DNA from: an uncultured Clostridia bacterium
GTDB lineage: Bacteria; Bacillota; Clostridia; Christensenellales; Borkfalkiaceae
Direction: 5' to 3'
Length of the DNA stretch: 64,000 bases
Assembly: GCA_947589085.1 (NCBI GenBank)
Contig: CANPZD010000001.1
Span: 1 to 64,000 of the forward strand
Shown here: one piece after another, positions 46,110 through 54,200 of the stretch
How positions within the stretch are numbered: position 1 is the first letter of the stretch
Layout: the number at the start of each line of letters is the position of its first letter
Translations under genes and position numbers: made by a program
Notes under the pieces: model-generated
What the model was told of the DNA's origin: nothing
Databases searched by the model: none
Seen by the model: the letters and a program-made list of their open reading frames with translations, nothing else

Positions 46110-46850
46110 TCACGACGTCCCGAAATCGCCGGGAAACTTTTCCGGGAGAAATTTCCAATAGCGGACGGGCATATAGCCGCGCATCTGCCTGAGGCGTTCC
46201 CGAGAGGGGATATTCACGCTGTGATAGTATTTTTTCCAGAGATCCTGCCACGCTTTTTCGTCGGCGGAGAGCACGATCTCCGCCCGGTCGAGAGGGGCGA
46301 GAAAGGTGTTTGCGCCGTCGTAGACGGCCGCCTTTCTGCGCTTTACGTCGTGGATCACAAAGGGGTACTGCGGGAGCCGCGCCCTGAAGTGGGGCACGAG
46401 CAGATCGCAGATATCGTTATCGGGAGAGACGGGCGCATACAGCGCGCCGCAAGCGCTCTCCATGAACCGCAGAAACCCGTGAAAGCGGTGGATCTCGAAA
46501 CGCACCCGCTGCATACATTCCCGCGCCGCGATCACGGCGTCCTCGGCGAGCATGCGGCGAACGGGGCCGCCGCGCGCCGCGATGAGTTTGAAATATCCGA
46601 ACGCCACCGTATCGCGGTTGGGCTGTCCGCTTCTGAGCAGAAGATCCAGCTCTTTGACGCATTCGGGATCGAGTTCTTCAAGGCGCCGTTCCGCCTGTTT
46701 TGCCCGCGCGGGATCCGCCCGCACGAATACGGTTTTCTGCCCGATGCCGAGCTGTTTGCTGCCGGAAGTCAAAACGGCTTCCTCGTCGGGATAGGCCAGA
46801 AGAAACGCCGTGTAAAAGGCCTCTTTGCTGCCGTCGTAGAAATAGATCAT
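46110..46850 (-). CDS. Putative DNA metabolism protein linked to radical SAM partner (TIGR03915 type)
   Basis: 246 residues. Starts 'MIYFYDGSKEAFYTAFLLAY', the typical beginning of the TIGR03915 family, and has the DUF4130-like core ('DLLLRSGQPNRDTVAFGYFKLI', 'RFHGFLRFME.ACGALYAPVSPDNDI'). It ends 'MPVRYWKFLPE', also as in the family. Members are always found beside, or fused to, a radical SAM protein and are thought to act in DNA repair or modification with a uracil-DNA-glycosylase-like role; the reaction is not known. Its ATG overlaps the stop of the radical SAM gene (46847-46850), so the two are translated together. Located on the minus strand. Confidence 0.9.
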   Translation of the reverse strand: MIYFYDGSKEAFYTAFLLAYPDEEAVLTSGSKQLGIGQKTVFVRADPARAKQAERRLEELDPECVKELDLLLRSGQPNRDTVAFGYFKLIAARGGPVRRMLAEDAVIAARECMQRVRFEIHRFHGFLRFMESACGALYAPVSPDNDICDLLVPHFRARLPQYPFVIHDVKRRKAAVYDGANTFLAPLDRAEIVLSADEKAWQDLWKKYYHSVNIPSRERLRQMRGYMPVRYWKFLPEKFPGDFGTS

Positions 46851-48091
46851 AGTTCCCCCGTGAGCGCCGAGCGCGCCGTTTCGCGGTCGGAAAAGAAGCT
46901 GAGCTGGGTCGCGTTGAGCGGGTCGCCCGCAGAGAGCAGTCCGCGCAGGGCGGATCCCGACGCGCCGCAGAATTTTCCGTCGGCGGTGATGAAGTGCCGC
47001 GCGCGTTTCAATACGACGCGCATTTTTTTCAGATCTTCGAAATTCAGCCGCGTATATCTTCTCGCCTCCATGATCTTATAGGCGCTTTTGGCGCCGATCC
47101 CCGGAACGCGCAGCAGAACTTCGAGCGGGGCGCGGTTGATCTCCACGGGAAAGAGATGCAGATTGCGGAGCGCCCACGCGCATTTCGGATCCAATTCGAG
47201 CGGAAGATTGCCGTGATCGTCCACGATCTCCTCTGCGGAAAAGCCGTAAAACCGCAGAAGCCAATCCGCCTGATACAGCCGGTGTTCGCGCAGTTCTCCC
47301 GCGGGTTTTTCCGGAAGGAGGGAGTCGTGCACCACGGGCACATAGGAGGAAAAATACACGCGTTTCAAGCCGTTGGCGCGATACAGACTTTGCGTGAGCC
47401 GCAGGATCTGCCCGTCCGGTTCGGGAGAGGCGCCTACGATCATCTGGGTGGTCTGTCCGGCCGGAAGAAAGTGTCCTTTCCGCTTTTCCAGCCGGAAGAT
47501 CTCGCGCTCTTTTTGCAGTCGTTTCATGGGCAAGAGCAGGCTCTCCCTGCTCTTTTGCGGCGCAAGAAGCCGCAAACTCTGTTCGGAGGGGAGTTCGATA
47601 TTAAAGCTCATGCGGTCGGCATAGAGGGCGGCCTCGCGGACGAGCCTTTCGTCGGCGCGCGGGATCCCTTTCAGGTGGATGTATCCGTGGAATTGATACT
47701 CCGTCCGCAGTTTTTTGACGGTAAGGAGCAGCTGTTCCATCGCATGATCGGGAGATCGGTGCACTGCCGAAGAGAGAAACAGACCCTCGATATAGTTGCG
47801 CTTATAGAAGTCGATCACGAGTTCGCAGATCTCCTCCGGCGAAGCGGTCGCGCGCGGCACGTCCGAATCGCTGCGCGACATGCAATATCTGCAGTTGAAA
47901 ATGCAGTCGTTGGAGAGGAGGATCTTCAGCAAAGAGATACATCTTCCGTCCGGCGTGAACGAATGACAGCAACCCGCGGCATAGCCGTTTCCCATGCCGC
48001 CCTCGTTTTTGCGCTTGCTGCCGGAGGAGGAGCAGGAGACGTCGTACTTTGCGCTCTCGGTCAAGATTTGCAGTTTCTCTTCGGAGATCAT
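46847..48091 (-). CDS. Putative DNA modification/repair radical SAM protein (TIGR03916 type)
   Basis: 414 residues. Radical SAM cluster motif 'NDCIFNCRYCMSR' (C-x3-C-x2-C). The N-terminus 'KLQILTESAKYDVSCSSSGS' and 'GCCHSFTPDGRCISLLKILL' are typical of this family, and a helix-hairpin-helix DNA-binding element ('LRVPGIGAKSAYKIMEARR') lies near the C-terminus. Related families include spore photoproduct lyase-like enzymes. It probably uses SAM-derived radicals on damaged or modified DNA together with the coupled partner gene. The start ATG at 48091 lies only 6 nt after a good -10 box, so its mRNA is likely leaderless. Confidence 0.93.
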   Translation of the reverse strand: MISEEKLQILTESAKYDVSCSSSGSKRKNEGGMGNGYAAGCCHSFTPDGRCISLLKILLSNDCIFNCRYCMSRSDSDVPRATASPEEICELVIDFYKRNYIEGLFLSSAVHRSPDHAMEQLLLTVKKLRTEYQFHGYIHLKGIPRADERLVREAALYADRMSFNIELPSEQSLRLLAPQKSRESLLLPMKRLQKEREIFRLEKRKGHFLPAGQTTQMIVGASPEPDGQILRLTQSLYRANGLKRVYFSSYVPVVHDSLLPEKPAGELREHRLYQADWLLRFYGFSAEEIVDDHGNLPLELDPKCAWALRNLHLFPVEINRAPLEVLLRVPGIGAKSAYKIMEARRYTRLNFEDLKKMRVVLKRARHFITADGKFCGASGSALRGLLSAGDPLNATQLSFFSDRETARSALTGEL

Positions 48092-48097
48092 ACCTCA

Positions 48098-48126
48098 ATT
48101 ATAGCACGCTTGCTTCGCATAGTCAA
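48098..48126 (-). promoter_or_regulatory. Minus-strand promoter of the radical SAM pair, likely leaderless
   Basis: On the minus strand: TTGACT (48126-48121), 17-bp spacer, TATAAT (48103-48098) with TGC before it. ATG begins at 48091, 6 nt past the -10 box. Confidence 0.82.
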
Positions 48127-48200
48127 ACGTTTGTTCTATATTTTCAAAACTTTTGTTTGGAAAATTTTTCCTTGCGCGATTTGACTTTGATAGAAAACGC

Positions 48201-48229
48201 TTGCAATTTTTTGCGAAGCGTGCTATAAT
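48201..48229 (+). promoter_or_regulatory. Promoter of the TM1266-type regulator / ABC operon
   Basis: TTGCAA at 48201-48206, 17-bp spacer, TATAAT at 48224-48229 with TGC before it. The spacer shares TGCGAAG and CGTGC with the divergent minus-strand promoter. Confidence 0.82.
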
Positions 48230-48261
48230 CGACAGGAACCTGAACGGAAAGAAAATTCTGA

Positions 48262-48327
48262 CCGCAAAGGGGCAAACAGAAGCGATAAGGCGCGCACGGC
48301 GCCCGTTCTCCTTTTGTCCTTTTGCGG
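48262..48327 (+). other. Structured leader before the TM1266-type regulator
   Basis: The about 108-nt leader can pair 48262-48268 with 48321-48327 (CCGCAAA / TTTGCGG), enclosing a GC hairpin GGCGC / GCGCC (about 48289-48303). The ribosome site AAAGGGAG lies just after the outer stem. I do not recognise a known riboswitch class. Confidence 0.4.
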
Positions 48328-48343
48328 CAAAGGGAGATTTTTT

Positions 48344-48598
48344 ATGGGTGAAGAAACGAGGATCGCGGTGCTTTCCGTCATTGTGGAAAAGCGGGAGCGC
48401 GCCGCGGAAAAAGTGAACGCGCTGCTTTCGGAATACGGCGAATATATCGTGGGAAGAATGGGGATCCCGTATCACGAAAAAAACGTTTCCGTGATCTGCG
48501 TCGTCATGGACGCGCCGCTTTCTGCGGCGAACGCGCTCACGGGCAAGCTCGGGCAGGTGGAGGGCGTCTCCGCAAAAACGCTTTTCAGTAAGTATTGA
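48344..48598 (+). CDS. TM1266-family iron-only hydrogenase system putative regulator
   Basis: 84 residues from the ATG at 48344, preceded by AAAGGGAG; an in-frame ATG at 48314 lies inside the structured leader. The sequence 'IAVLSVIVEKRERAAEKVN', 'YIVGRMGIPYHEKNVSVIC' and 'ALTGKLGQVEGVSAKTLFSK' (short parts) matches the small ACT-like TM1266 family, usually encoded near [FeFe]-hydrogenase maturation genes (hydE, hydF, hydG) and thought to regulate them. No hydrogenase gene lies in this window; the gene heads an ABC transporter operon. Its molecular action is unknown. Confidence 0.9.
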   Translation: MGEETRIAVLSVIVEKRERAAEKVNALLSEYGEYIVGRMGIPYHEKNVSVICVVMDAPLSAANALTGKLGQVEGVSAKTLFSKY

Positions 48599-48647
48599 TC
48601 GCCGGCATTCCGGCAAAAATCAGAAAAAATCATCAAAGGAGTTTGAT

Positions 48648-49661
48648 ATGAAAAAATTACTTTTGACCTTATTCGGGGCTACCATGTTCGCAACGGCGGC
48701 CCTCGGGATCTCGGCATGCGGCGCTGCTGACGACGACGATCTCGACGTGTATGCCCCCGACGGCGCGCCCGCGCTCGCGCTTCTGAACGCGATCGCAAAG
48801 AACGACGATACGTTTGATTTCGACGTCGTGGACGCGGAGACGATCCAGACCTATGTGGGGGGCGAAGCGCCGAAGGCGGATATCTGCATTCTTCCCGTGA
48901 GCGCCGCCGCGAAATTGCTCGGCACGGGCACGGTCTATCAGATGCTCGGGACCGTCACGAACGGCAATCTCTATTTTCTTGCGCAGGACGGGACTCCCGC
49001 GCTGACCGAAGAAAATCTCAAGAGCGAACTCGTGGGGAAAAAGATCGGCGTGGTCCAGCTGAACAGCGTGCCCGGCTTCACCTTACAGGCCGTGCTTGCC
49101 GATCACGAGATCCCGTATCAGACGATCGAGAGCGCGCAGGCGCAAGGGGACGCGGAAAAGGCGAACCTAACCGCATTCGCGCCCGCGAATATCATGCCGG
49201 ACGGGGGATGCGATTATTATCTCTGCCCCGAACCTGCGGCAAGTTCGAAGATCGCCGCGACCGCGTCTTCGGCAAAATCGTTCGCCATGACGGGAAGTTT
49301 GCAGGATCTCTACGGCGAGGGCGGCTATCCGCAGGCGGTCGCCGTGGCAAAGAAGAGCGTGATCGAATCGCGCAAGGCGGATGTGGATAAATTCATCGGC
49401 TATCTTGAGGGCAGCGCGGCGTACCTCGGTACGGTGTCTCCCGCTACGGTGATCGAACTGTTGGACGACGTGCGTACGGACGGCCTCACGCCCTCGTTCC
49501 GGGCGGAGAATCTCACGGCGCAGGTCATTGCCAACTGCTCGGTCCGCTTTACGGCGAGCGCGGCGTGCAAGGAGACCGTGAACACGTTCCTGCAAAAACT
49601 CATCGACGTCAAGTCCGATTCGACGGCGATCCCCGCCGAAGCGTTCTTCTATCAGGGTTGA
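48648..49661 (+). CDS. NitT/TauT-type ABC transporter substrate-binding lipoprotein
   Basis: 337 residues, lipoprotein signal with lipobox 'ISAC' (about residue 24) followed by an acidic tether. The mature part begins 'LDVYAPDGAPALALLNAIAK', as in SsuA/ThiY/NrtA-like proteins (here without a clear aromatic ligand signature), and includes 'LVGKKIGVVQLNSVPGFTLQAVL'. It delivers an unknown small molecule to the permease and ATPase encoded next. A small GC hairpin without T-run (48601-48614) and a GGAG ribosome site lie in the 49-nt gap after the regulator gene, so the genes form one operon. The ligand cannot be deduced. Confidence 0.9.
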   Translation: MKKLLLTLFGATMFATAALGISACGAADDDDLDVYAPDGAPALALLNAIAKNDDTFDFDVVDAETIQTYVGGEAPKADICILPVSAAAKLLGTGTVYQMLGTVTNGNLYFLAQDGTPALTEENLKSELVGKKIGVVQLNSVPGFTLQAVLADHEIPYQTIESAQAQGDAEKANLTAFAPANIMPDGGCDYYLCPEPAASSKIAATASSAKSFAMTGSLQDLYGEGGYPQAVAVAKKSVIESRKADVDKFIGYLEGSAAYLGTVSPATVIELLDDVRTDGLTPSFRAENLTAQVIANCSVRFTASAACKETVNTFLQKLIDVKSDSTAIPAEAFFYQG

Positions 49662-49663
49662 TT

Positions 49664-50419
49664 TTGAAAAAGGAAACGCGGTTCAACTTCATATTTTCGA
49701 TCGCGGCGCTGCTGTTTCTGTGGTTGGTGTGGATCGTTGCGGCGTTTGCCGTGCGCAACGAATATATCCTGCCTTCTTTCCCGGAGACGTTCGTCGCCGC
49801 GGGGCGGCTCCTTGCGGACGCCGCCTTTTGGCGCGCCTTCGGGAATACCTTGCTGAGAACGTTGGCCGCGTTTCTTGTCTCTCTGGTTCTCGGCGTCGGT
49901 CTGGCCGTGCTTGCGAGCCTGAACAGGCGGGTGAGCGCGTTTTTTGCGCCGATCGTCTCCGTTCTGCGCACGGTCCCCACGATGGCCGTGATCCTCATGC
50001 TGCTGCTCTGGACGACGCCGCGCGTCGCGCCCGTCGTCGTCACGCTGCTCGTGCTGTTTCCCGCCGTATACGCGGCGGCGCTGAGCGCGATCGGGGAGGT
50101 GAAGGAAGAGTACGGCGAGCTGACCCGCGCTTTCCGGGTCCCGCTGCGGCGGAAAATCTTCAAAATGTACCTGCCGCTTTCCGCGCCCTCGCTGTTGAAG
50201 CAATCCGGCTCAATTCTATCAATGGGGTTGAAAATCACGGTTTCGGGCGAGGTTTTGGCGAACACTTTCCGGAGCATGGGCGGCCTGATGCAGGAGGCGA
50301 AAATGTTTTTGAACATGCCTTCGCTCATGGCGCTCACGCTGATGTGCGTTCTGCTCGGATTCGCGCTGGAGGGTCTGTGCTTTCTGGCCTGCAAACTGCT
50401 TGTGAGGTGGCGGACGTGA
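49664..50419 (+). CDS. NitT/TauT-type ABC transporter permease
   Basis: 251 residues from a TTG at 49664, preceded by CAGGG 6 nt away; another TTG at 49658 overlaps the previous stop. No ATG lies nearer than well upstream, inside the previous gene in another frame. About six membrane segments, beginning 'FNFIFSIAALLFLWLVWIVAAF'. The ATPase-docking region reads 'KEEYGELTRAFRVPLRRKIFKMYLP'. It is the membrane channel of the importer. The stop overlaps the GTG start of the ATPase gene (GTGA), coupling their translation. It resembles SsuC/ThiX-type permeases. Confidence 0.9.
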   Translation: MKKETRFNFIFSIAALLFLWLVWIVAAFAVRNEYILPSFPETFVAAGRLLADAAFWRAFGNTLLRTLAAFLVSLVLGVGLAVLASLNRRVSAFFAPIVSVLRTVPTMAVILMLLLWTTPRVAPVVVTLLVLFPAVYAAALSAIGEVKEEYGELTRAFRVPLRRKIFKMYLPLSAPSLLKQSGSILSMGLKITVSGEVLANTFRSMGGLMQEAKMFLNMPSLMALTLMCVLLGFALEGLCFLACKLLVRWRT

Positions 50420-51090
50420 TCCTGAAAGACATCGGCAAAAAGTACGGCGAAAAGGTTGCGCTCGAACATATCGATCTCGAGATCGAAGAGGGAAAGATCA
50501 CCGCGGTGCTCGGCGAGAGCGGCGCGGGCAAGACCACGCTCCTGCATATTCTTGCGGGACTTCTGCCGCACGAGGGAGAAATTCAAGGGCGGCGCCCGAC
50601 GTCGTATCTGTTTCAGGACGCCAAACTTCTGCCGCATCTCACGGTGGAGGGCAACCTGAAATTCGTGCTTGCGCAGAGCGAGTGGGAGCGGATCGGCCCC
50701 GTTCTCGAGCGCGTGGGATTGGGCGGAAGGCAAAACAGCCTGCCCAAAACGCTCTCCGGCGGCGAGAAACAGCGCGTCGCGATCGCCCGCGCGTTTTTGT
50801 ACCCGCACGAGGCGCTGCTCATGGACGAACCGTTTTCCTCGCTCGATCTTGCGCTGAAACGCACGCTCATGGAGCTTGTCGCCGAACTGTGGCGGGAAAA
50901 GCGGCAGACGGTCGTGTTTGTCACGCACGATGTTCACGAGGCCGCCGTGCTCGCGCATCGGGCGCTCGTTCTTCGGGCGGGCAGGATCGCGGCGGATCTT
51001 CCCGTGGAGGGGGAGCCGCCGCGGGACTTCTTTGTCACCTCCTCCGTCGAGGCCGCACTCGTGCGCGCTTTGACCGGTTTTTCGCAGTAA
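50416..51090 (+). CDS. NitT/TauT-type ABC transporter ATPase
   Basis: 224 residues from the GTG at 50416, which overlaps the permease stop and is preceded by GAGGTGG. 'ILKDIGKKYGEKVALEHIDLEI' opens a standard ABC ATPase: Walker A 'GESGAGKTT', Q-loop 'LFQDAKLLPH', signature 'LSGGEKQRVAIARAF', Walker B 'ALLMDEPFSSLD' and switch His 'FVTHDVHEA'. It is slightly short (about 240-260 usual) because the region between the Walker A and Q-loop is compact. It powers uptake of the unknown ligand. A terminator follows directly. Confidence 0.94.
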   Translation: MILKDIGKKYGEKVALEHIDLEIEEGKITAVLGESGAGKTTLLHILAGLLPHEGEIQGRRPTSYLFQDAKLLPHLTVEGNLKFVLAQSEWERIGPVLERVGLGGRQNSLPKTLSGGEKQRVAIARAFLYPHEALLMDEPFSSLDLALKRTLMELVAELWREKRQTVVFVTHDVHEAAVLAHRALVLRAGRIAADLPVEGEPPRDFFVTSSVEAALVRALTGFSQ

Positions 51091-51109
51091 AATCGCGTTT
51101 TTTTCCATG

Positions 51110-51136
51110 ATCACCCCTTTGGGGTGGTTTTTTTTT
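51110..51136 (+). terminator. Rho-independent terminator of the ABC operon
   Basis: 8-bp stem 51110-51117 / 51121-51128 (one G-T wobble) with a TTT loop, then a run of T. Confidence 0.88.
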
Positions 51137-51175
51137 CGCGTTTTTCAAAAGATTTCATTTTTTTTTCCGATTTCC

Positions 51176-51204
51176 TTGACATCATGTCATAAATGCGTTA
51201 GAAT
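51176..51204 (+). promoter_or_regulatory. Promoter of the giant repeat protein gene
   Basis: TTGACA at 51176-51181, 17-bp spacer, TAGAAT at 51199-51204. The inverted repeat GACAT-C-ATGTC (51178-51188) overlaps the -35 box. Confidence 0.82.
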
Positions 51205-51234
51205 GTTGTCATAGAATGATATTACACATGTCAT
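51185..51234 (+). promoter_or_regulatory. Three TGTCAT boxes spaced exactly 22 bp (candidate operators)
   Basis: Direct repeats of TGTCAT at 51185-51190, 51207-51212 and 51229-51234. The first follows the -35 box, the second lies at about +1, the third in the leader. A 22-bp period is two helix turns, so a bound regulator would contact one face of the DNA. This layout suits repression of the promoter at 51176-51204. Confidence 0.55.
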
Positions 51235-51283
51235 TTCCCGAATTGCGCGGAAAAAAAGCGCGCCGAAATCGGAGGTGAAATAA

Positions 51284-54200
51284 ATGAGTCATTATCGGAA
51301 ATCTTCGTCGTACGGCAAGAGGTCTTCGTCGTACAAGACGGAAAAACATACGGGCGTTACGAGCAGGAAACTCAGCGGCGCCATGAAAATCATAGCGGTG
51401 CTGGCCGCGTTTCTTGTGGTCGGCATCGGGGCGTTCAGCATTATTTCGGCGTTGACCAAAACGGCGAAACGCAACGCGGTGGACCTCGAATACGGTTCCG
51501 TGATGTCGGAGATCGCGGATGGGGAAAAATTCTCCATCGATCGTTTTAACGGGTATGCGAGCGATCCGAACGGCGCCGACAACGCCGAAAACTTTGCGTA
51601 TCCGGCGGCGCCGCTTGCCGCAGGGGAGCAGAATGGCTATACGGCGGTCGAGATCTTTGCCCGCCTCAACTGGCGATTTGCGCAGCAGACGCAATGGTAC
51701 GGCGAATATCACGGCAAGGTGAACACGGTCGTCGAGCAGGATGTGCAGACGTATAAGTATTACAGAGACGGCATGCTTCTCTCCGCCGATCTTACGACCA
51801 GTTCGCTCGTGAGCGGCGCGAGCCAATTTTGCTATCTCAAAGATCAGGACCGCGTGCTGTGGCGAAAACCCGTCGGCGGCGCTTCCACCTACAACGGAAT
51901 GGATACGGCGTGGAAGACGGGCGAACCTTACCGGAATATGACGATTTCCGGAGCCGACGGATTCAAAGCGCAGAACGGACTTCCCGCCTATGAGCTGAGC
52001 GTGTACGTCATCGAGGGAAAGACGGTCCTCTCCGCGGAAGTGGAGGAGCTGGAGGACGGCCGCTTCAAAGTCACGTTCGTCATGAATCCGAACAACTGGA
52101 CGGAAAAGGACGCGGACGGCAATGAGATCGTGAAGGGCGCGAACGCCTATTATGTGAATCAGATGATTTTCACGGGCGGACTTCCCGAAGCGCCCGAATT
52201 CTCCGCGCTCACGGTCGCATTCACGTTCGACGAAAATTGGTTTACATACAAGTCGGAAGTCACCGAGGAATACAGCGCGGCGTACGGTCCCATCAAAGCG
52301 CCCTGCAAGGCGTGGGGCGGAACGGAATACGATTACGCGGCGTACGGCGAGAACCGGGAATATCCCACGGCGTACGAAGATTATTTCTGCAATTGGGCGG
52401 ACGCGGAGGTCGACCGAAATCCCATCCAAAAAGAGATCACGCCCGTCAACTGCCTTGCCGATGCGTTCGGCGGGCTGCTCGCGGAGCCTTCCGCGCTCTC
52501 GCTCGATCTCACGGTGAACGGCGAAAAACGGTCCGCCGTTGCGTTGTTGGATCTCAGCAAGACGGATCTTTCCGATTTCGATCTCAACGCGCTCGAAGCC
52601 CGCGTCGGACTGGGGGCGCTCAGCCTATGGATCGAGGACGGCAAAGTCTATCTCAAATACGGCAATCTGAAAGCTTCTCTGCAACTGGAGGAGTTTGTCG
52701 GCTTTTTTGCGCCCGATCCCGGCGAGGAAACGGGCGGCGGACTGGATACCGACGCGTTGCTCGCCGCGCTGGGCGAAGGGCAGTTCCTCGTCACGGACAC
52801 TGCCGCAGAGCTGCATTCCGTGCTTCCGCTGTTGGGATTGGAGATCCCCGTAGACTTCTATTTCAAGGTAGACGAAGAACAGAACATCACGCTCGATCGC
52901 GCCGAAGCGCGCATCGAAGTCGGCGGTCAAACGATCGGCGCCGTGATCCGCATGGGCGGCAGGCCGATCTCCGCGCTCACGGAAGCGGAAAAGGCAAATT
53001 ATCCCGTGCTGAATCCCTATGTCGCGGGATTGAAAGAACTGTTTACGTCGAACCGCTACCGGATCGAGATCGGTTACACGGGGAAGGACGTCGCGGTCTC
53101 GGGCGCGGTGGAGATCGCCGCATCGCCGCTTGCGGTGCAGGGCGCGATCACCGTTTCTCTTCCCGCGAGCGAGGTCTCCAAAACGCTGCGGATCATGTAC
53201 CGCGACGGATCGGTCTATCTCGATCTCGACGGCATCCGCATCAAAGCCGACGTCGCGGAGGCGGTGGAGCTGATCAAGCAATACGTTTCGCTTTCCGAGC
53301 TGACGGATGGACTGTCCCTCGATCTCGGCAAGCTGTTCTCCGCCGTTCTTTCGGAGAAGTTCGCCGCAAATCTCATTTCGGAGGAAAAAGACAGCGCGTT
53401 CCGCATTCTCGTGCGCGGCACGGAGCTGCTCGGCGCTCTCGGTCTTGAATACGAACTCGGCGACGTTTCCGTTTCTGCGACGGCAAAGTCCCTTTCGCTC
53501 GAAGCGCTCGGCGCTCGCATCACGCTCACGGAAGGGCGCGAATTTACGCCGGATCCCACGGACGGATACACCGACCTGCTGCCGTATGCGGCGCAGATCG
53601 CGGAACTCGTTGCGGGAGGGTTCCTGCATGCCGATCTCTCCTATACTTCCGACACGATTTCGGTGACGGGCGGGTTGGATCTCGATCTTCATTCGCTTGC
53701 GGCCGCGGCGCAGATCTCCGTATCGTATGCGGGCGCCGTCAAGCAGTTCGGCGCGGTCTATTCCGACGGGATGCTCTATCTTACGGTCGACGGCCTGCGC
53801 GTCAAGGCAGACGTGAAGGGCGCTATCGGGATCGTCGGAGAATTCGTCGATCTTTCCGCGGGCGACCGGGACGCGCTCGGGATCATCTCGGATCTTCTGT
53901 CCCTCGACTTCTCCGAATTCATCACGCTCGGAGAGGATAAGGATACGCTGCATGTCGCCGTTGCGGGCACGCAGCTCCTGCAAGCGCTCGGTCTCGGCCT
54001 CGACCTCGATCCCGGCACGGTGGAACTTCTCGTGGGCGGCGGCAAGATCGGCGTAAAACTGATGAATGCGACCGTGGAGATCGCAAAGGGGAATTCGTTC
54101 ACGTACTCCACGGATGGATACGCGGAAATCGTACCGTATGCCGAAAAACTTCTTGCAATCTATCGCGGCGGATATCTGCATGCCGATCTCTCCTATGAGA

